Positions 31,948-43,444 of a stretch of 64,000 nucleotides of DNA are shown piece by piece (position 1 is the first letter of the stretch; each line of letters begins with the position of its first letter). The notes beneath the pieces were generated by a model. It searched no databases. It was not told the origin of the DNA and was given only the letters and a program-made list of their open reading frames with translations. A program made the translations under genes and the position numbers. Source of the stretch: Adenophora triphylla var. japonica (taxonomy: Eukaryota > Streptophyta > Magnoliopsida > Asterales > Campanulaceae); contig JAFEMH010001353.1 of assembly GCA_022495995.1 (NCBI GenBank), positions 248,001-312,000 of the forward strand. The letters are read 5' to 3'.

Positions 31948-32774
31948 CACAATTAAATCAAAAGATATTAGAGAAAAAAAATCAGCAAAATCAGAAAGTC
32001 AAAGTCGAGATTTTTCATATATATAACAAAGATCCGATTTTGACGTAAAAACCCATACCTATAACGATCAGATTAACTCAAATCGGAAGCCGATTTAGCG
32101 AATTCCGGCCTCGGCGACAGCACGAGATCTAGGGTTTCGAGGAGAGAGAGAGAGAGGATAGAGAAAGAGGAATTGTAGAGCCAATTTGGAACGGTGAGGA
32201 GGTCGCCGGTGGACGCCGATTTGGAACAGGGGTAATGGGCGATTGAAGGAGATGTGAGGGAGAGCTCGTGATATTACGGAGAGATTTTAGGAATTTAACG
32301 TCTGTCTTCCTCTGTTAGCCGTGGGTTTATTTGGGATTTTCATCTTAAATGGGTTTAAATGGGTTATTGGTTTGTAAGTTGGGTCTTTGAGTCCTTAGCT
32401 CTTATTTGACTGCTCATCCTCAATATTAGAACAAATATCACTGCCATTCATAAAGTTTGATTTGATTTCAGTCTCTGCATTTTATGTTAGTTTAATGACT
32501 ATTTTACTCCCTAATATAAATTGTAAACTTCAATTTTTATTAAAGATCAAGTGGTTAAAATAGTCAAATATTAAGACCAGCGACGGTCCCACACATTAAC
32601 CTTGGCTCTCGGCTCATCTTATGCATGCATCAGTTGAATATTTTAGCTGTGTAATTACCTATGTTTATCTGGTTTGTGTAAAGCTAGGACTAGGAGACTA
32701 AACATTGTATTTACTATTTTAAATTATTCACTTGGGTAAATAAGGAAGTCGAGGTCGGTTTTTCTTGTTGCTAG
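31948..32774. other. Unassigned region
   Basis: Contains a (GA)n tract (32140-32155) within a GC-richer patch at 32095-32250. On the minus strand this patch resembles a 5' UTR (CTCTCTCTCC, then CGAAACCCTAGATC). It may be a captured or relic promoter/exon, but no protein is recognisable. Confidence 0.4.
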
Positions 32775-33838
32775 TGTTGGAAAAATATGTGTTTAGAAGG
32801 AAATAATGTATTATTTTCTAAATGGGTTGTTTGTTAAATGACCAAATTGATTGTTGGATTGTGTTCTACTCCATGAGTACATTGAAATCATATATTCATT
32901 TGTCAAAAATGGTTGAGGGATGAATGAGATATTAAGGCTCAAAGTAAGTGGGTTGGAAAAGGGAAAATGTGGTTATCCCACATTGGAAAAAGATGGAAAA
33001 GTGGGTTAGTTTATATACTCCTACACTTTAGTAGGGAGTAAGATTGTGGTACATAGAGGTTCTCTCTCGCGCACAGGTGCACAGGGGGTGCAAATTATGG
33101 ACCGAAATAGGCTTCGTTCTACCGAACTCATGTGCTCCGAAATAGCCTGTCCGCGCAAGTCCACTTTTTGCATTTTTTTTCCAAACTTGACCCAATGTTA
33201 CTGGCGGTGAGGCGGGTGCATGTACCTGGGTCATGCGGCTGCCTGGAGGCCAGAAGGTGCTGCCCCGTTGAGCCACTCCGAGGCGGGTGCCTGGGCTCCA
33301 GCAGCTGTACGCCAGGAACCTTCCTGATGATTTCAAAACGACTCTGTAACTGTCGAATTGATTGCAATTTATTCCATTAAATACATTGATTGACAAAATT
33401 AAACAAGGGGTTTAATTTCGGGTGGCAGTTTGATTTCCCTTTGGTTGCTATACAAATGGAACAACAACAACACAATTGACAACACACAAAACACAGTTTT
33501 TTTCAGAATCTCCACACTCATTTTTGCAGCATATTGATAATCTTTCCCTTGGCCTCTTGCATTGCATTCTTGGTGATAAAGTCCAAGCATTTGACTTCAG
33601 TTCGCCGGAGGACCTATTGTGCTACCACCGTCCGATCAATCCGTTTCATCCTAGAAGGCAATCGTTCTATACAATCTCAAGCACAACGTGGTGAGGGGGC
33701 GAAATTTGTCTTAAGGAGAGTGTGATTTCACACGACTCGGACTTCAACGACAAATCCATTTTCTTCTCTTTTCGTTTATATTTTTATTTTAAATAGTTTT
33801 CTGTAATTTCCAATTCCTTTGTAATAGTTATTCCAACA
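32775..33838 (+). repeat. Copia LTR related to element D, plus orientation
   Basis: Bounded by TGTTGG and CCAACA. In the same order as in the copia D LTR it holds CTTGGCCTCTTGCATTGCAT, a CTAGAAGGCAATCGTTC segment, TCTTAAGGAGAGTGTGA and TTTCTGTAATT. No matching 5-bp duplication: the left flank is GCTAG, the right flank GTCTT. The right flank is directly an oppositely oriented RNase H fragment. Confidence 0.8.
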
Positions 33839-34974
33839 GTCTTCCCTTTGGTTAACGGATCCGCTAAATTTTCCTTTGACTTAACATGGTCAATGGATAT
33901 TGTGCCAGTTGAGAGTAGTTGTCTAATGGTATTATGTCTTCGACGAATGTGTCTAGACTTACCATTATACATATAATTGTGTGCCCTTCCAATCGCTGAT
34001 TGGCTATCACAATGTATACATATTGATGGCACGGGCTTAATCCATCTTGGAATATCTTCTATAAATTGGCGTAGCCATTCGGCTTCTTCACCACATTTAT
34101 CTAACGCTATAAACTCAGATTCCATCGTGGATCTAGCTATAACCGTTTGTTTAGAAGATTTTCATGATATAGCTGCTCCTGCTAATGTGAATACAACTCC
34201 GCTCGTAGACCTTGAGTCTTTTATATCGGATATCCAATTAGCATCGCTATACCCTTCAATTACCGCTGGATGTCTAGTATAGTGTAAAGCATAATCTCGA
34301 GTATATCTTAAGTACCTTAGTACTCTCACTATACCATTCCAATGTTCCGCTCTAGGATTACTTGTATACCGACTCAGTTTCTAACTGTGTAAGCAATGTC
34401 TGGTCTAGTAAAACTCATCAAGTACATTAGACTTTCAATGATTCTCGAGTATTCAACTTAAGAAACTGCGTCACCTCTATTCTTTGATAGATGTTGACTC
34501 ATGTCTATTGGGGTTCTAGCAATAGCTAAGTCACCCTTGCTGAATTTCTCAAGAATCTTATCCACATAATGTGACTGGCTTAAAGCAAGTCCATTTGATA
34601 TTCTTGAAATTTTCACTCCAAGGATTACATCGGCTAACCCCATATCTTTCATGTCAAACTTTGAGTTCAACATATCTTTAGTGGACTTTATCATTTTATC
34701 ACAGCTTCCTATGATAAGCATGTCATCTACATAAAGACACAAAATGACGTAGCCATTTCCCGTGTCTCTAACATAGATACATTTGTCACATTCATTTATT
34801 TTAAATACACTTTCCATCATGGCTTGATCAAACTTTTGATGCCATTGTTTTGGTGCTTGTTTCAAGCCATACAATGACTTTACTAACTTGCACACTTTAT
34901 TTTCTTGCCCCGGCGCAGAAAATCCTTCCGGTTGCTCCATGTAAATTTTCTCTTCTAAATCTCCATTATAAAAT
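33839..34974 (-). pseudogene. Copia RT-RNase H fragment, minus
   Basis: From 34974 downward it reads NGDLEEKIYMEQPEGF, KLVKSLYGLKQAPKQWHQKF, LYVDDMLIIGSCDKM and LSQSHYVDKILEKF. A damaged stretch follows (about 34457-34126), then [43 protein letters not shown]. It is close kin of copia D but keeps Gln/Glu where D has stops. Both ends are broken by LTRs rather than by their natural neighbours. Confidence 0.85.
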
Positions 34975-35876
34975 CTTACAAAGTACAAAAAAGAAAAGAA
35001 TTACAATATATTGAAAAACAAATTACAACGTAAAATTAAACGAGGAGAAACCGTAGGAGAAAATTCGTTTGATGATCTTCTTGATGTTGCCCGAGTCGTG
35101 TGTGACACACTCTCCTTAAGACAAATTCGCCCCCTCACCGAGTTGTGCTTGATGTTGTTTTGAACGTTCGCCTCCCAGGATAAAACGGACGGACCGGACT
35201 ATTCTTGCACACTAGAATCTCCGGCGAATCTCACTATGCTTGGACAAAATCACCATCATTTCCATGGAAGAAAGACATCAAAATGACGAAGAAGAAAACA
35301 TGCATTTTTCTTATTCTCATTTCTCTTGTCTCTCCTTTTCTCTCTTCTCTTCTTTAGTAAATTGTGGATGATTGTTTATATTCTCACAATTGTAACTTAT
35401 ATCCCATTACTCACCAATTCAATAAGGCTATTAACCTTGGTAGTAAATATTAGGTAGTTACAATTTTTAACCATCATAATGTCATCCATTATGTGTTTTA
35501 TTAAGGCTAATGGATGTTACAATCCATACTCATTAGTTGAACATTTACTAGACACCAACTTTGCCTTTAGCAAATTGTCTACAACAAAATCAACTTCCAC
35601 AAAGTCTATCCCCCGATAGGTCAACCTCCTTCTATGAAACCCGCCTCTCTCAAGTAGTCTAAATATCGAGCGGTAAGTTTAACGGAAAGTCTACCTATAT
35701 AAATGACTTTTATAGAAATCATTTTTGCTTAAAGTTATAACTTTACTCACTTAATTAAGTCTTAATATTTTTATTTTCCAAATATCAATTTGGACAAATA
35801 TAACCACAATTTATATATGTTAATAATATAAAGAAAACGTGCACAATTTCCTTCACACAATAACATTTTTCCAACA
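34975..35876 (-). repeat. Copia LTR, minus orientation
   Basis: On the minus strand it starts TGTTGGAAAAATGTTATTG at 35876. It is directly preceded by the tract TTCATGTGGGGGAT, so this is the 3' LTR of the degraded element to its right. It contains the D-type landmarks GGACAAAATC, CTCCCAGGATAAAACGG and CTCCTTAAGACAAATTCG in reverse. The distal end near 34975 merges into RT sequence. Confidence 0.8.
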
Positions 35877-37860
35877 ATCCCCCACATGAAGGAAATTGAT
35901 GACGAGATTGGTGATAGAGTCCGGCAAACGAAAACTTGCATACAATAGGTGTGGGAATGCCCATTGAACCTTCGCTTGTACAAACATATTTACTCTACTC
36001 GCAAGTCGATAAATGCGATCTCCTTGAATCGTTATGCTTTTTGTGTAGCCGATCATATGCTTTACACAAGTATCTTCCTAACATAGTTCAATTCTCATAG
36101 CTATGTTCATTCATGGCCTTGAACATTTTGCCTGGTTCTGTGAGAGGTTCTAAGAATTGAGCCTCACACAATTCTCCTCGAAGCGTCCCCACTTCTCTCT
36201 CACATAGGTGATTTCTTAAAGGTAACCCGTATTACCCCGCTCGAATTTTCAACGCGTAAGAATCATTAAAAGTCAAATGCTTATCCTTGTCCTTTCGGGA
36301 TGTCACTAATAGGAATGGACTTGGGGTTAATTCCCCCATAGTGATGCTACAAGTCTTTTAATAGTTAAGTGGTCCCATTGAATCTAGTTCTTGGGATCTC
36401 CAGTCATCTAAATTGGGTTTTCCGCTGTGTTTAACTTTTAAGAGGCTCAAGTCCCATTCCCCTCCGAATTTACAACTAACTCTCGATTTAACCCTTTGGT
36501 TAACGGATCCATTTATCATTTGACTTCACATAGTCAAATTAATTGAGAGTAGTTCTCAAATGGTATTATGTCTTAGACATATATGTCTAGACTACCATTA
36601 CACATATTGCTATATGTCTTTTCAATCATAAATTGACTTTAGCAATATACCATCTTGCTAACATAAGCTTTATCCATTTGATAATTGTTAACTCAAATTT
36701 ATTTAAATCCCAGCTATTCCATATTGACCATTTCAAAAATTTCAAGAATATCCACCTAATGACTTGTTTAACACAAGTCTATTAGTTTTCCTTGAATTTG
36801 AATCAACAGATCAAATTGACTAGAATTTTCCTTAGTTAACATATCGTTTTTGGATTTAATTAAGAAAGTGACGTAGTTACTCTTGTTTAAATCCACACAA
36901 TCCAACCTTTGATGTCATTATCTTTGTTCTCAAGTCATACAATGACTTTACAAACTAGCACATTTTCTTCTAGGTTTCATTTCTTGAACCGTTTCAACAC
37001 TTTGATCTATTTCATTCAAAGTATCATTTATTCACTTTCATGAATTTGACATCAATACTTGATTTCCATTGATTTTATTTTCTTTTGATTTTTATATATA
37101 TTCAAACTTATTGAATCATATATAACAAACCAATATGCACAATTGCTATAAACATAACTTTTGAAACATAATCCACCATTTATCAACCAATTTCAATTTC
37201 TTTGGTAATTGGACTTTCTACTTTTCGAAGCACCCCCAAATTCACAAGTGTACGTAGGCCTACGTTTCCATACTTCATATGAACATCTCATTGTTTTCTT
37301 GGGAAAACCTCTCCAAAAGGTAATTATTTTCCAAAGTATACTCACCCCCACATTTTCGGAGTAGTCCCAAAATTAGCAATAATGTCAATTTTTATTATTA
37401 ACACCAGTTGATCATGGTGTACATTATGGACATTTTATTTCATTGCTCATGTACAGCAAACCCCTCGGGTTGTTCTATGTAAATTTTCTCTTCTAAATCG
37501 ACATTTAGAAAGGTTATTTACATCCATTTGATGTATTTCAAATTCTGCTATACAGGAATTGCAAATACAAATCTTTATTCTCGTGGTGAGAGAATAAGTA
37601 TTAAAGTAATCAAGGTCTTTATTTGTCTTGTAATCCTAAATTACAAGTCTAGTCTTGTACTCATTAATTGTTCCATCGGTCTTCATTTCCTTTTTGAAAA
37701 TTCACTTATATATGCTAGTGATTTACTACTCGGAGGTAAATCCACTAGTTTCCAAGTATGATTTTTCAAGATTGAATCAATCTCACTTTTAATGGCCTCT
37801 TTCAACAAAGATTCTTCCAAAAAGCTCAATGTCTTTATAACTTTGTTGTTATAAATATAA
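35877..37860 (-). pseudogene. Heavily degraded copia pol and 3' region, minus
   Basis: Next to the LTR is the D-type 3' untranslated region. Near 36480 is a damaged LTKG RNase H end, near 36560-36590 the CTAGACATATATGTC region, and near 37450-37520 RT remnants (EEKIYIEQPEG-like). There are many deletions and no long open frame. Beyond 37550 similarity fades. Confidence 0.65.
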
Positions 37861-37917
37861 CTCTCTAACTTAATTAGAAAATTAACTCCAAGAATAAATT
37901 GTTGTTATAAATACAAC

Positions 37918-39020
37918 GATGAGCGAATTTTCGCTAAACAAGTGAATTTTTTTGAAAATTGGTGAGCGAAAATTGGTTCAGGTGTTGTAATAGCGAATTT
38001 TCGATCAAACCCCTGAGCGAAATTGATTCGCTTACATTTTGAGCGAAACTGCGAGTAAACTGAAAACGGATTAAATGTTTATTTCTTGATTTTAATTTAC
38101 CCCAAACGACGTCGTTTATGCACAATCTAAAAAACTTTCATAATTTTCTTTTGCCTATAAATTGAGTCCAGTATTGTATAAATTATTCACGCCTCTTCTT
38201 TCCTACTCTCTCTCTCTAAGCTTAAGTTAGAAAATTATTTGATTTTTTGATTATGAATAATTACAAAAAAAATTCGAATATGATTCTAATCAATCTTAGC
38301 TCGAGGAAATGTTGGCTAGCGATTTAAATTTTGTAAGCAATTACCGTCAAAACAACTTCCAAAACTACTCCCATAGCTCAAATTCCTCAATTTCTCCCAA
38401 ACTCACCCCACGATTTCAATTCTCCACTAAACACTCAAATATCTTATGGCTCGATGTCATTCCCACTTTTATGAAAATCGTGAAGGCAAACCTTTCAAAG
38501 GTAAGTATTTGTGGTTTATGCTGAAGAATTATCCCAACCAAATGGGAGTAGCAGATTCAGTCTTCCACTGTGGGTAGCAGAAACAAAATCACACACTCTT
38601 ATAGCAGACTTGATTGAGCATATATATGCGATCAACAACTCTTAATATTATATATAACATTTTATCTACTATTGTCATGCTTTGTTCTCATATGTAATTT
38701 TGTGTTAAGCTATTATTCTCATGTATTTAACGTTTTAGATATGAAATTGATGTTTATTTATGCGTGTTTAATTCACAAAGAAGTGCAACTACAATAAAAA
38801 ATAATAAAATAAAATAAATTTATTTTACATGGACAAATAAAAAACTAATTTATATCATAAATTTATAAAATAAAATAACTAATTTTATATTTTATATTTA
38901 TTATAAAAATGTAGTGAGCGAAAAAATTGGCTCACCACTATATAATATATTAGTTTATGTGAGCGAAAATTCACTTAAGCACCAGATTCGCTTGTTCAGA
39001 GCGAAATTCGCTCACCACTA
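37918..39020. mobile_element. Non-autonomous TIR element with GAGCGAA repeats
   Basis: Left end GATGAGCGAATTTTCGCT (then ACAAGTGAAT) is matched in reverse at the right (AGCGAAATTCGCTCACC). Subterminal zones (37920-38060 and 38915-39020) hold about ten GAGCGAA or TTCGCT words. The interior has a (CT) tract near 38205 and a short open frame (38309-38524) without known domain. No target duplication found. MULE- or CACTA-like is possible. Confidence 0.6.
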
Positions 39021-39060
39021 CCACTGTGCATGATCAAAGAATTCACGACCTTAAAAACTA

Positions 39061-39338
39061 TATGTTGGATGTGATGGCTCGATGTCCTGGCAAGAGGTCG
39101 GCAGTATGGACTGCGGGCTTTTTTGTTTGTGTTTCCTTAATTAGTTCGGACTAGGGTTTGTTTCTTAAGTATTTAAGGTTGTAACCCTATTATGTAAAAA
39201 TGTACTAATGATTGATGACCGAATAAGAAATCAGAAGTTCATAACCCCAAATACAATCTCTCTCTCTCTCTCTCTCTTTTGATTCTCAATTGCTTTTGTG
39301 TATTGTTTTGTCAATTGCTTCCGCTGCATTGCACAACA
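39061..39338 (+). repeat. Probable solo LTR of a small copia/TRIM element
   Basis: Runs from TATGTTGGATGTGATGG to TTGCACAACA and is flanked by AACTA on both sides (39056-39060, 39339-39343). Inside are GTATTTAAGG, a possible TATA, and a (TC)n tract at 39256-39280, both common in such LTRs. The first two bases (TA instead of TG) are non-canonical. Confidence 0.55.
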
Positions 39339-39343
39339 AACTA

Positions 39344-39430
39344 ACTACTCCGTCCTTCCCCTTAGAAGGGCCCATCTTGTCAAAAACAATTTATCCATTA
39401 CTCCGAATGAAAATTTCATGACTCAAATAG
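39344..39430. repeat. MITE-like fragment
   Basis: ACTACTCCGTCCTTCCCC and the later ATTACTCCG resemble broken Stowaway-type ends. No complete element. Confidence 0.35.
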
Positions 39431-40226
39431 TCATCCAAAACTAGGGGTGTGCAAAAAACCGAGAAAACCAAAAAAACCGAGCCGAAATCGAGAAAATCGA
39501 AAACCAAAAAACTGATTAATGTACGGTAATTAATTTTGCAGAAACTGATCCTTCAATTTTCGGCACGGTATTCGTATGTCATAATCGAGAAAAATTTCCG
39601 ACCGAACCGAATTTGTTAAACTACATCGTTTTCCTTTATAAGTATATATATACATAGTTTTCCCCTTTCAATCTCTTCCATCTTTCTTTCCGTAACCCTA
39701 GATTTGCTATAGCGGCCACTCTGGGATTGCGATAGCCATCTCCGTCAAATAATCTTCTCATCTATTACCAATGGTGAGACTCAATAACTCATTCTGATAG
39801 TGATTACTGTCATTATTTAGTTTATTTGCTATAGCCATCTCCGTCAAATTGTTTGCTAAATGTTTAGTTTCAAGTGGATAGTTTTATATACTGGTCCTTG
39901 CAAATGATTCTCGGCATGTGTTGAAATTTTTGTTTTATAGCTTTAGTTTATGTCTTCTACTGTAAGAGTATTTATTGCTCCATATAAAAAGTAAAATGTG
40001 GTGCCCAACATGTGTTTATAGTTCTGTTTTATATACAAAGAATATCCCACAGGTGCCTTTTCCTTTTGACTTATTAGTTTATTTATTCTGTATATTTGTT
40101 GTCTATTTACTGAATATTTAATTTATTAAGTCATTGAAATGGATGGTGTTGAAGAGTTGATTTGGAAAATTGAACATACAGTTATGAAGTCTAGTCTGCT
40201 TGGCTTTCTCAAGTACAAATAAAATA

Positions 40227-40323
40227 CTCTCTCCGTCCCATAAATTAATGACTAAATTTAATACTTCTCTTGATTTAATTTGTCTTGAAAATATTTTGAT
40301 CATTCATTTTGGGATAGGGGTAG
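40227..40323. mobile_element. Short Stowaway-type MITE in the hAT element
   Basis: 97 bp from CTCTCTCCGTCCCATAAA to CATTTTGGGATAGGGGTAG with TA on both sides. It sits just upstream of the conserved transposase core. Confidence 0.7.
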
Positions 40324-40329
40324 TAAAGA

Positions 40330-41260
40330 TAATAGACCTTTTAGCATTGTAGATGATGAGGGATTTTAGGAGTATTCTTGGGAATTGAATCCTATGTTCA
40401 AACTTCCTTCTAGGTGGTCCATTGCTAGAGATTGTTTGATCATTTATAAGGAAGAGGCTAACAACTTGAAAAAGCTTTTAAAAAATCAAAATGTCTCCCT
40501 AACTACTGATACATGGTCATCGAGGCAAAATATCAATTACATGTGTTTGACTTCCCATTGGATCGACGATGAGTGGGTCTTAAAGAAGAAAATCTTGAAT
40601 TTTTGTCCTATAGCTAATCATAAAGGTGAAACAATTGGAAAGCTGGTGTATGCATGTTTGCATAAATGGGAGATTGAGCGGGTTTTCACGGTTACAGTGG
40701 ATAATGCTTCATCAAATGATGTGCACATATTGTTAATCTTGTTGTGCGGGATGGGTTAGACGAACAAGGGGATTCCATTTCAAGAATTAGAAATGCCGTG
40801 AGATATGTTAGGTCATCTCCAACTAGGGGTGCAGCCTTTAAAGAATGTATTGAAAAAGCTGCTATTTCTAGTAAAAAAAACAGTGTCTTGATGTTGAAAC
40901 AAGGTGAAATTCTACCTATTTGATGTTGGAAAGTGCGGAGAAGTATGCTGATGCTTTTGATAGGTTGAAGTTGATAGATTACAAGTTTAGATCTTACTTC
41001 AGCTTTTGATAGGTTGAAGTTGATAGATTACAAGTTTAGATCTTACTTCAGTGGTGATGATGAAGATGCAACTGAAACTGGCACTAGGCAAAGAAAAAGA
41101 AAAAGGAAGGAAAGAGTTGTAGGGCCTCCAGAGGAAAGTGATTGGAATAATGCTAGGCAGTTTATTGAGTATTTGAGGGTTTTTTATAATGTAACAAATT
41201 TAATTTCTGGGTCAAAATATGTCACTCTAACATGATTTTTGAGAAACTTGTGACTATGCA
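40330..41260 (+). pseudogene. hAT (RICESLEEPER-type) transposase fragment
   Basis: Reads RPFSIVDDEGFRSILGN, stop, NPMFKLPSRWSIARDC, then LTTDTWSSRQNINYMCLT with the first catalytic Asp. WVLKKKILNFCPIANHKGE and VDNASSNDVHI with the second Asp of the RNase H-like fold follow. A frameshift at about 40740 leads to VRDGLDEQGDSISRIRNAVRYV. Further breaks lie near 40890-40930. The last part is LMLESAEKYADAFDRLKL and a basic RQRKRKRKE stretch. The N-terminal BED finger and the C-terminal dimerisation region are absent. Such proteins cut and paste hAT elements, and this one is dead. Confidence 0.87.
40953..41050 (+). repeat. 49-bp tandem duplication in the transposase fragment
   Basis: GCTTTTGATAGGTTGAAGTT to the ACTTCA end is present twice in a row (40953-41001, 41002-41050) with no difference. 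49 is not a multiple of three, so it also shifts the frame. Confidence 0.92.
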
Positions 41261-41289
41261 TGCAAACATAGCACAAATATGTGTATCAT

Positions 41290-41530
41290 GCGGTTTTGGC
41301 TGATGTTCTGAGGAATATATATGGGTAGATGCTTCTCGGGCGGTTTTGGCTAATGTTCTGAGAAAAATTATATGCATAAAAAGTTGACTTAAAGAACATA
41401 AAGCCTTAGGTCGTTTCTGGCTGTGTTATGAGGAAATAATATGCAGATAAAACTGACTTGAATAACATAGAGCCTTAGGCCAGTTCTTGCTGATGGTCTG
41501 AGAAAATTATATTCAGAAAACTAAGGTACT
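41290..41530 (+). repeat. Degenerate tandem repeat
   Basis: Four diverged units of GGTTTTGGCTGATGTTCTGAGG followed by ATTATATGCA-type sequence and AACATAAAGCCTTAGG, spaced about 55-75 bp. Non-coding. Confidence 0.6.
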
Positions 41531-41739
41531 TAAAGCGTAGACGCAGCAAATTTGATTTTCTCCCGTGTTGAGTGCCATTTTTCACAATTAAACTTCTTCA
41601 AGTCCTCCGATTGAGAGCCATGTACAGCTTTGATTGTACTTTCACAGCAACTAAACAATGACTACTAGTAAGTTCAAAAGTTCACACTTGCTCAATATGA
41701 ACATTGAGGGTGTAACTAGTAGTTGTCGCATTTTCGTCA

Positions 41740-42046
41740 TGTCAAATAACTGATAAATGCATTTATAAGTTATAAATGCATTTATAAGTTATAAATGCAT
41801 TTATAAGTTATAAATGCATTTATTAGTTGTTTAACCAAAAAACCAAGCACAAATACTCTTTAAAATACTGATAAATGAATTTTTCAGTTGTTTGATCATT
41901 TATTAGTTATAAACAACTGATAAATGCATTTATCAATTATTTTAACTGAAAAAGGCAAAAAATAAATAAATTGTCTTTTGTAATATCACAACAATTTATA
42001 TATTCTTTTTTTGTAAATAACATACTTTTGAGGTAGTTTTTGGTAA
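41740..42046. repeat. Second copy of the AACTGATAAAT palindromic minisatellite
   Basis: Same unit, same spacer words and the same terminal GTAGTTTTTGGTAAAT as at 20290-20690. Here a 22-bp sub-unit (TAAATGCATTTATAAGTTA) is amplified four times. It ends where copia C begins. Confidence 0.8.
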
Positions 42047-42047
42047 A

Positions 42048-42411
42048 TGAAAGCAAAGATACGTGATCTTCTCCAGGACTCACGTTATACGGTTTGACTT
42101 TGTACATATTTTGGTATATCCTTTCCCTATTTTCCTAGGTAAATATCCCATGTATTATTGAGAGTGATTGAGATAGAATAGAAGTTTTATTTATCTTTCC
42201 ATAGTTGTTGTAGGTAATTGATATCTTTTCATAGGAATAGGAGTGTACAAAGTTATATAAATAAAATGATTTGGAGACCTAAACGTCAGATGGGTCATCC
42301 TTTCTTTCTGCCTTGAGTTCTCCTTCTTTCTTGTTTCTGTCAAGTCCTCCTTCCTCCATTTTCTTCTTCTGTTCTTTCTATCTTTCTTATGCAGGTTGAT
42401 TAAATTGTTCA
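42048..42411 (+). repeat. Putative 5' LTR of copia C
   Basis: The inner end (ATTGTTCA) is fixed by the primer site. The outer end is placed at TGAAAGCAAAG, where the minisatellite stops, but there is no second LTR for comparison. A TATATAAATAAA box lies near 42255, followed by a pyrimidine-rich leader, as in copia LTRs. Confidence 0.6.
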
Positions 42412-42424
42412 TGGTATCAAGAGC
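42412..42424 (+). other. Primer-binding site of copia C
   Basis: TGGTATCAAGAGC equals the initiator tRNA-Met site with one extra A. Confidence 0.75.
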
Positions 42425-42439
42425 TACTTCAATATAGCC

Positions 42440-43444
42440 ATGGGTGACGAAGCATCGAAAACCATGGTTACCGTCGATCCTGGGCAAGTTAATCCTCGCA
42501 ACAAACATGGACTCCCTATTCTCTTCAACGTTCAATCGTATATGGGACACAGTCGATTGTCGAATGAGAATTACCAAAATTGGAGTTCCCTCTTCCTATC
42601 CATGTTGGAAATCCATTACCTTACCAATGTAGTCACAGATAAAATCCCACCCTCCCAAACCCTTGTCAAAGCCGATAACACAACCTCTGAAAATCCAGCC
42701 TATGAAGCTTTTGTCCACACCTCTCGATTCGTCCTCGGATGGATAAAAGACACTGTTACACCTGAAATTCAGCCTCATGTAAACCCTTATACCACGACAG
42801 CGGAGGCATGGGACCTTCTTGCCAAAGAGTTTGGCGTTGCCTCTACTATTCACATCCAAAAGCTCCAAGAGGAACTCCATGATCTGCATCTTTTCCCTGG
42901 CATGACTATTCAGGATTACATCCTTCGTGCAAAGACCATCTCCCATTCCCTTTCTCGTGCGGGTGAAGCTGTTTCCACCCAAACCCTTCATAGTAGGATA
43001 CTTGGTGGTTTGGGTCATACGTACAAGGAGTTTATAACAACTCAAAATTTAAGAGGTTTCACTACTATCGATGACCTGAAGGATCTTCTACTCCAGGAGG
43101 AAACCCTTCAGCAGATATTTGCCATGAAAATCTCTCCTACTGTCAGTGCTCTTGCAGCCGCAAAAGAACCGGAAAAACCCAAAGCCACACCTCCACATCC
43201 GCATGTACCGAACCAACACTATCATGGGGGTTCTCGGTCTTTTGGACAGCCTCACCAGGGGGGTTTCTTCTTCAATCCTAGCCAAAACCATGGGGGCGAA
43301 GGTAATCGCAACAGAAAGGGTAATCGTAACAGGAAGTCAGAAACCAAGGCCAAGGACTCTTGCCATTTCCCACACAATTCCCACCTTTTCGGCCTCACAA
43401 CCCACCTGCTACTGTACCCTACCATCCACCAAACCCTTTCCTAA
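42440..43444 (+). pseudogene. Copia C gag (5' two thirds intact)
   Basis: Opens MGDEASKTMVTVDPGQVNP and runs through a UBN2-type capsid domain (NYQNWSSLFLSMLE, AWDLLAKEFGVAS, GMTIQDYILRAKTISHSL, LGGLGHTYKEFITT) and an Asn/Arg-rich basic region (GNRNRKGNRNRK). Near 43350 the frame slips by one: the zinc knuckle CQLCKKPGHKATTC (about 43470) lies in the next frame. Apart from that frameshift the capsid part is uninterrupted, so this copy is less decayed than A. Confidence 0.85.

Larger units (their letters stand above)
39442..41280 (+). mobile_element. hAT element relic with transposase, 3' end not found
   Basis: The left tip TAGGGGTGTGCAAAAAACC, followed by AACCGA-rich subterminal repeats, is a standard hAT start. 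A leader-like exon ends at ACCAATG|GTGAG near 39770. The transposase fragment follows at 40330-41260. The right terminal repeat is missing or too diverged. Confidence 0.7.

Noticed and set aside
31811..32026. 71-codon plus-strand frame
   Set aside because: It lies in a tandemly duplicated non-coding segment, and its sister copy is not open in the same way.
32775..33838. Solo LTR with target duplication
   Set aside because: Flanks GCTAG and GTCTT do not match, and the right flank is a broken RNase H fragment. It is described as part of a mosaic instead.
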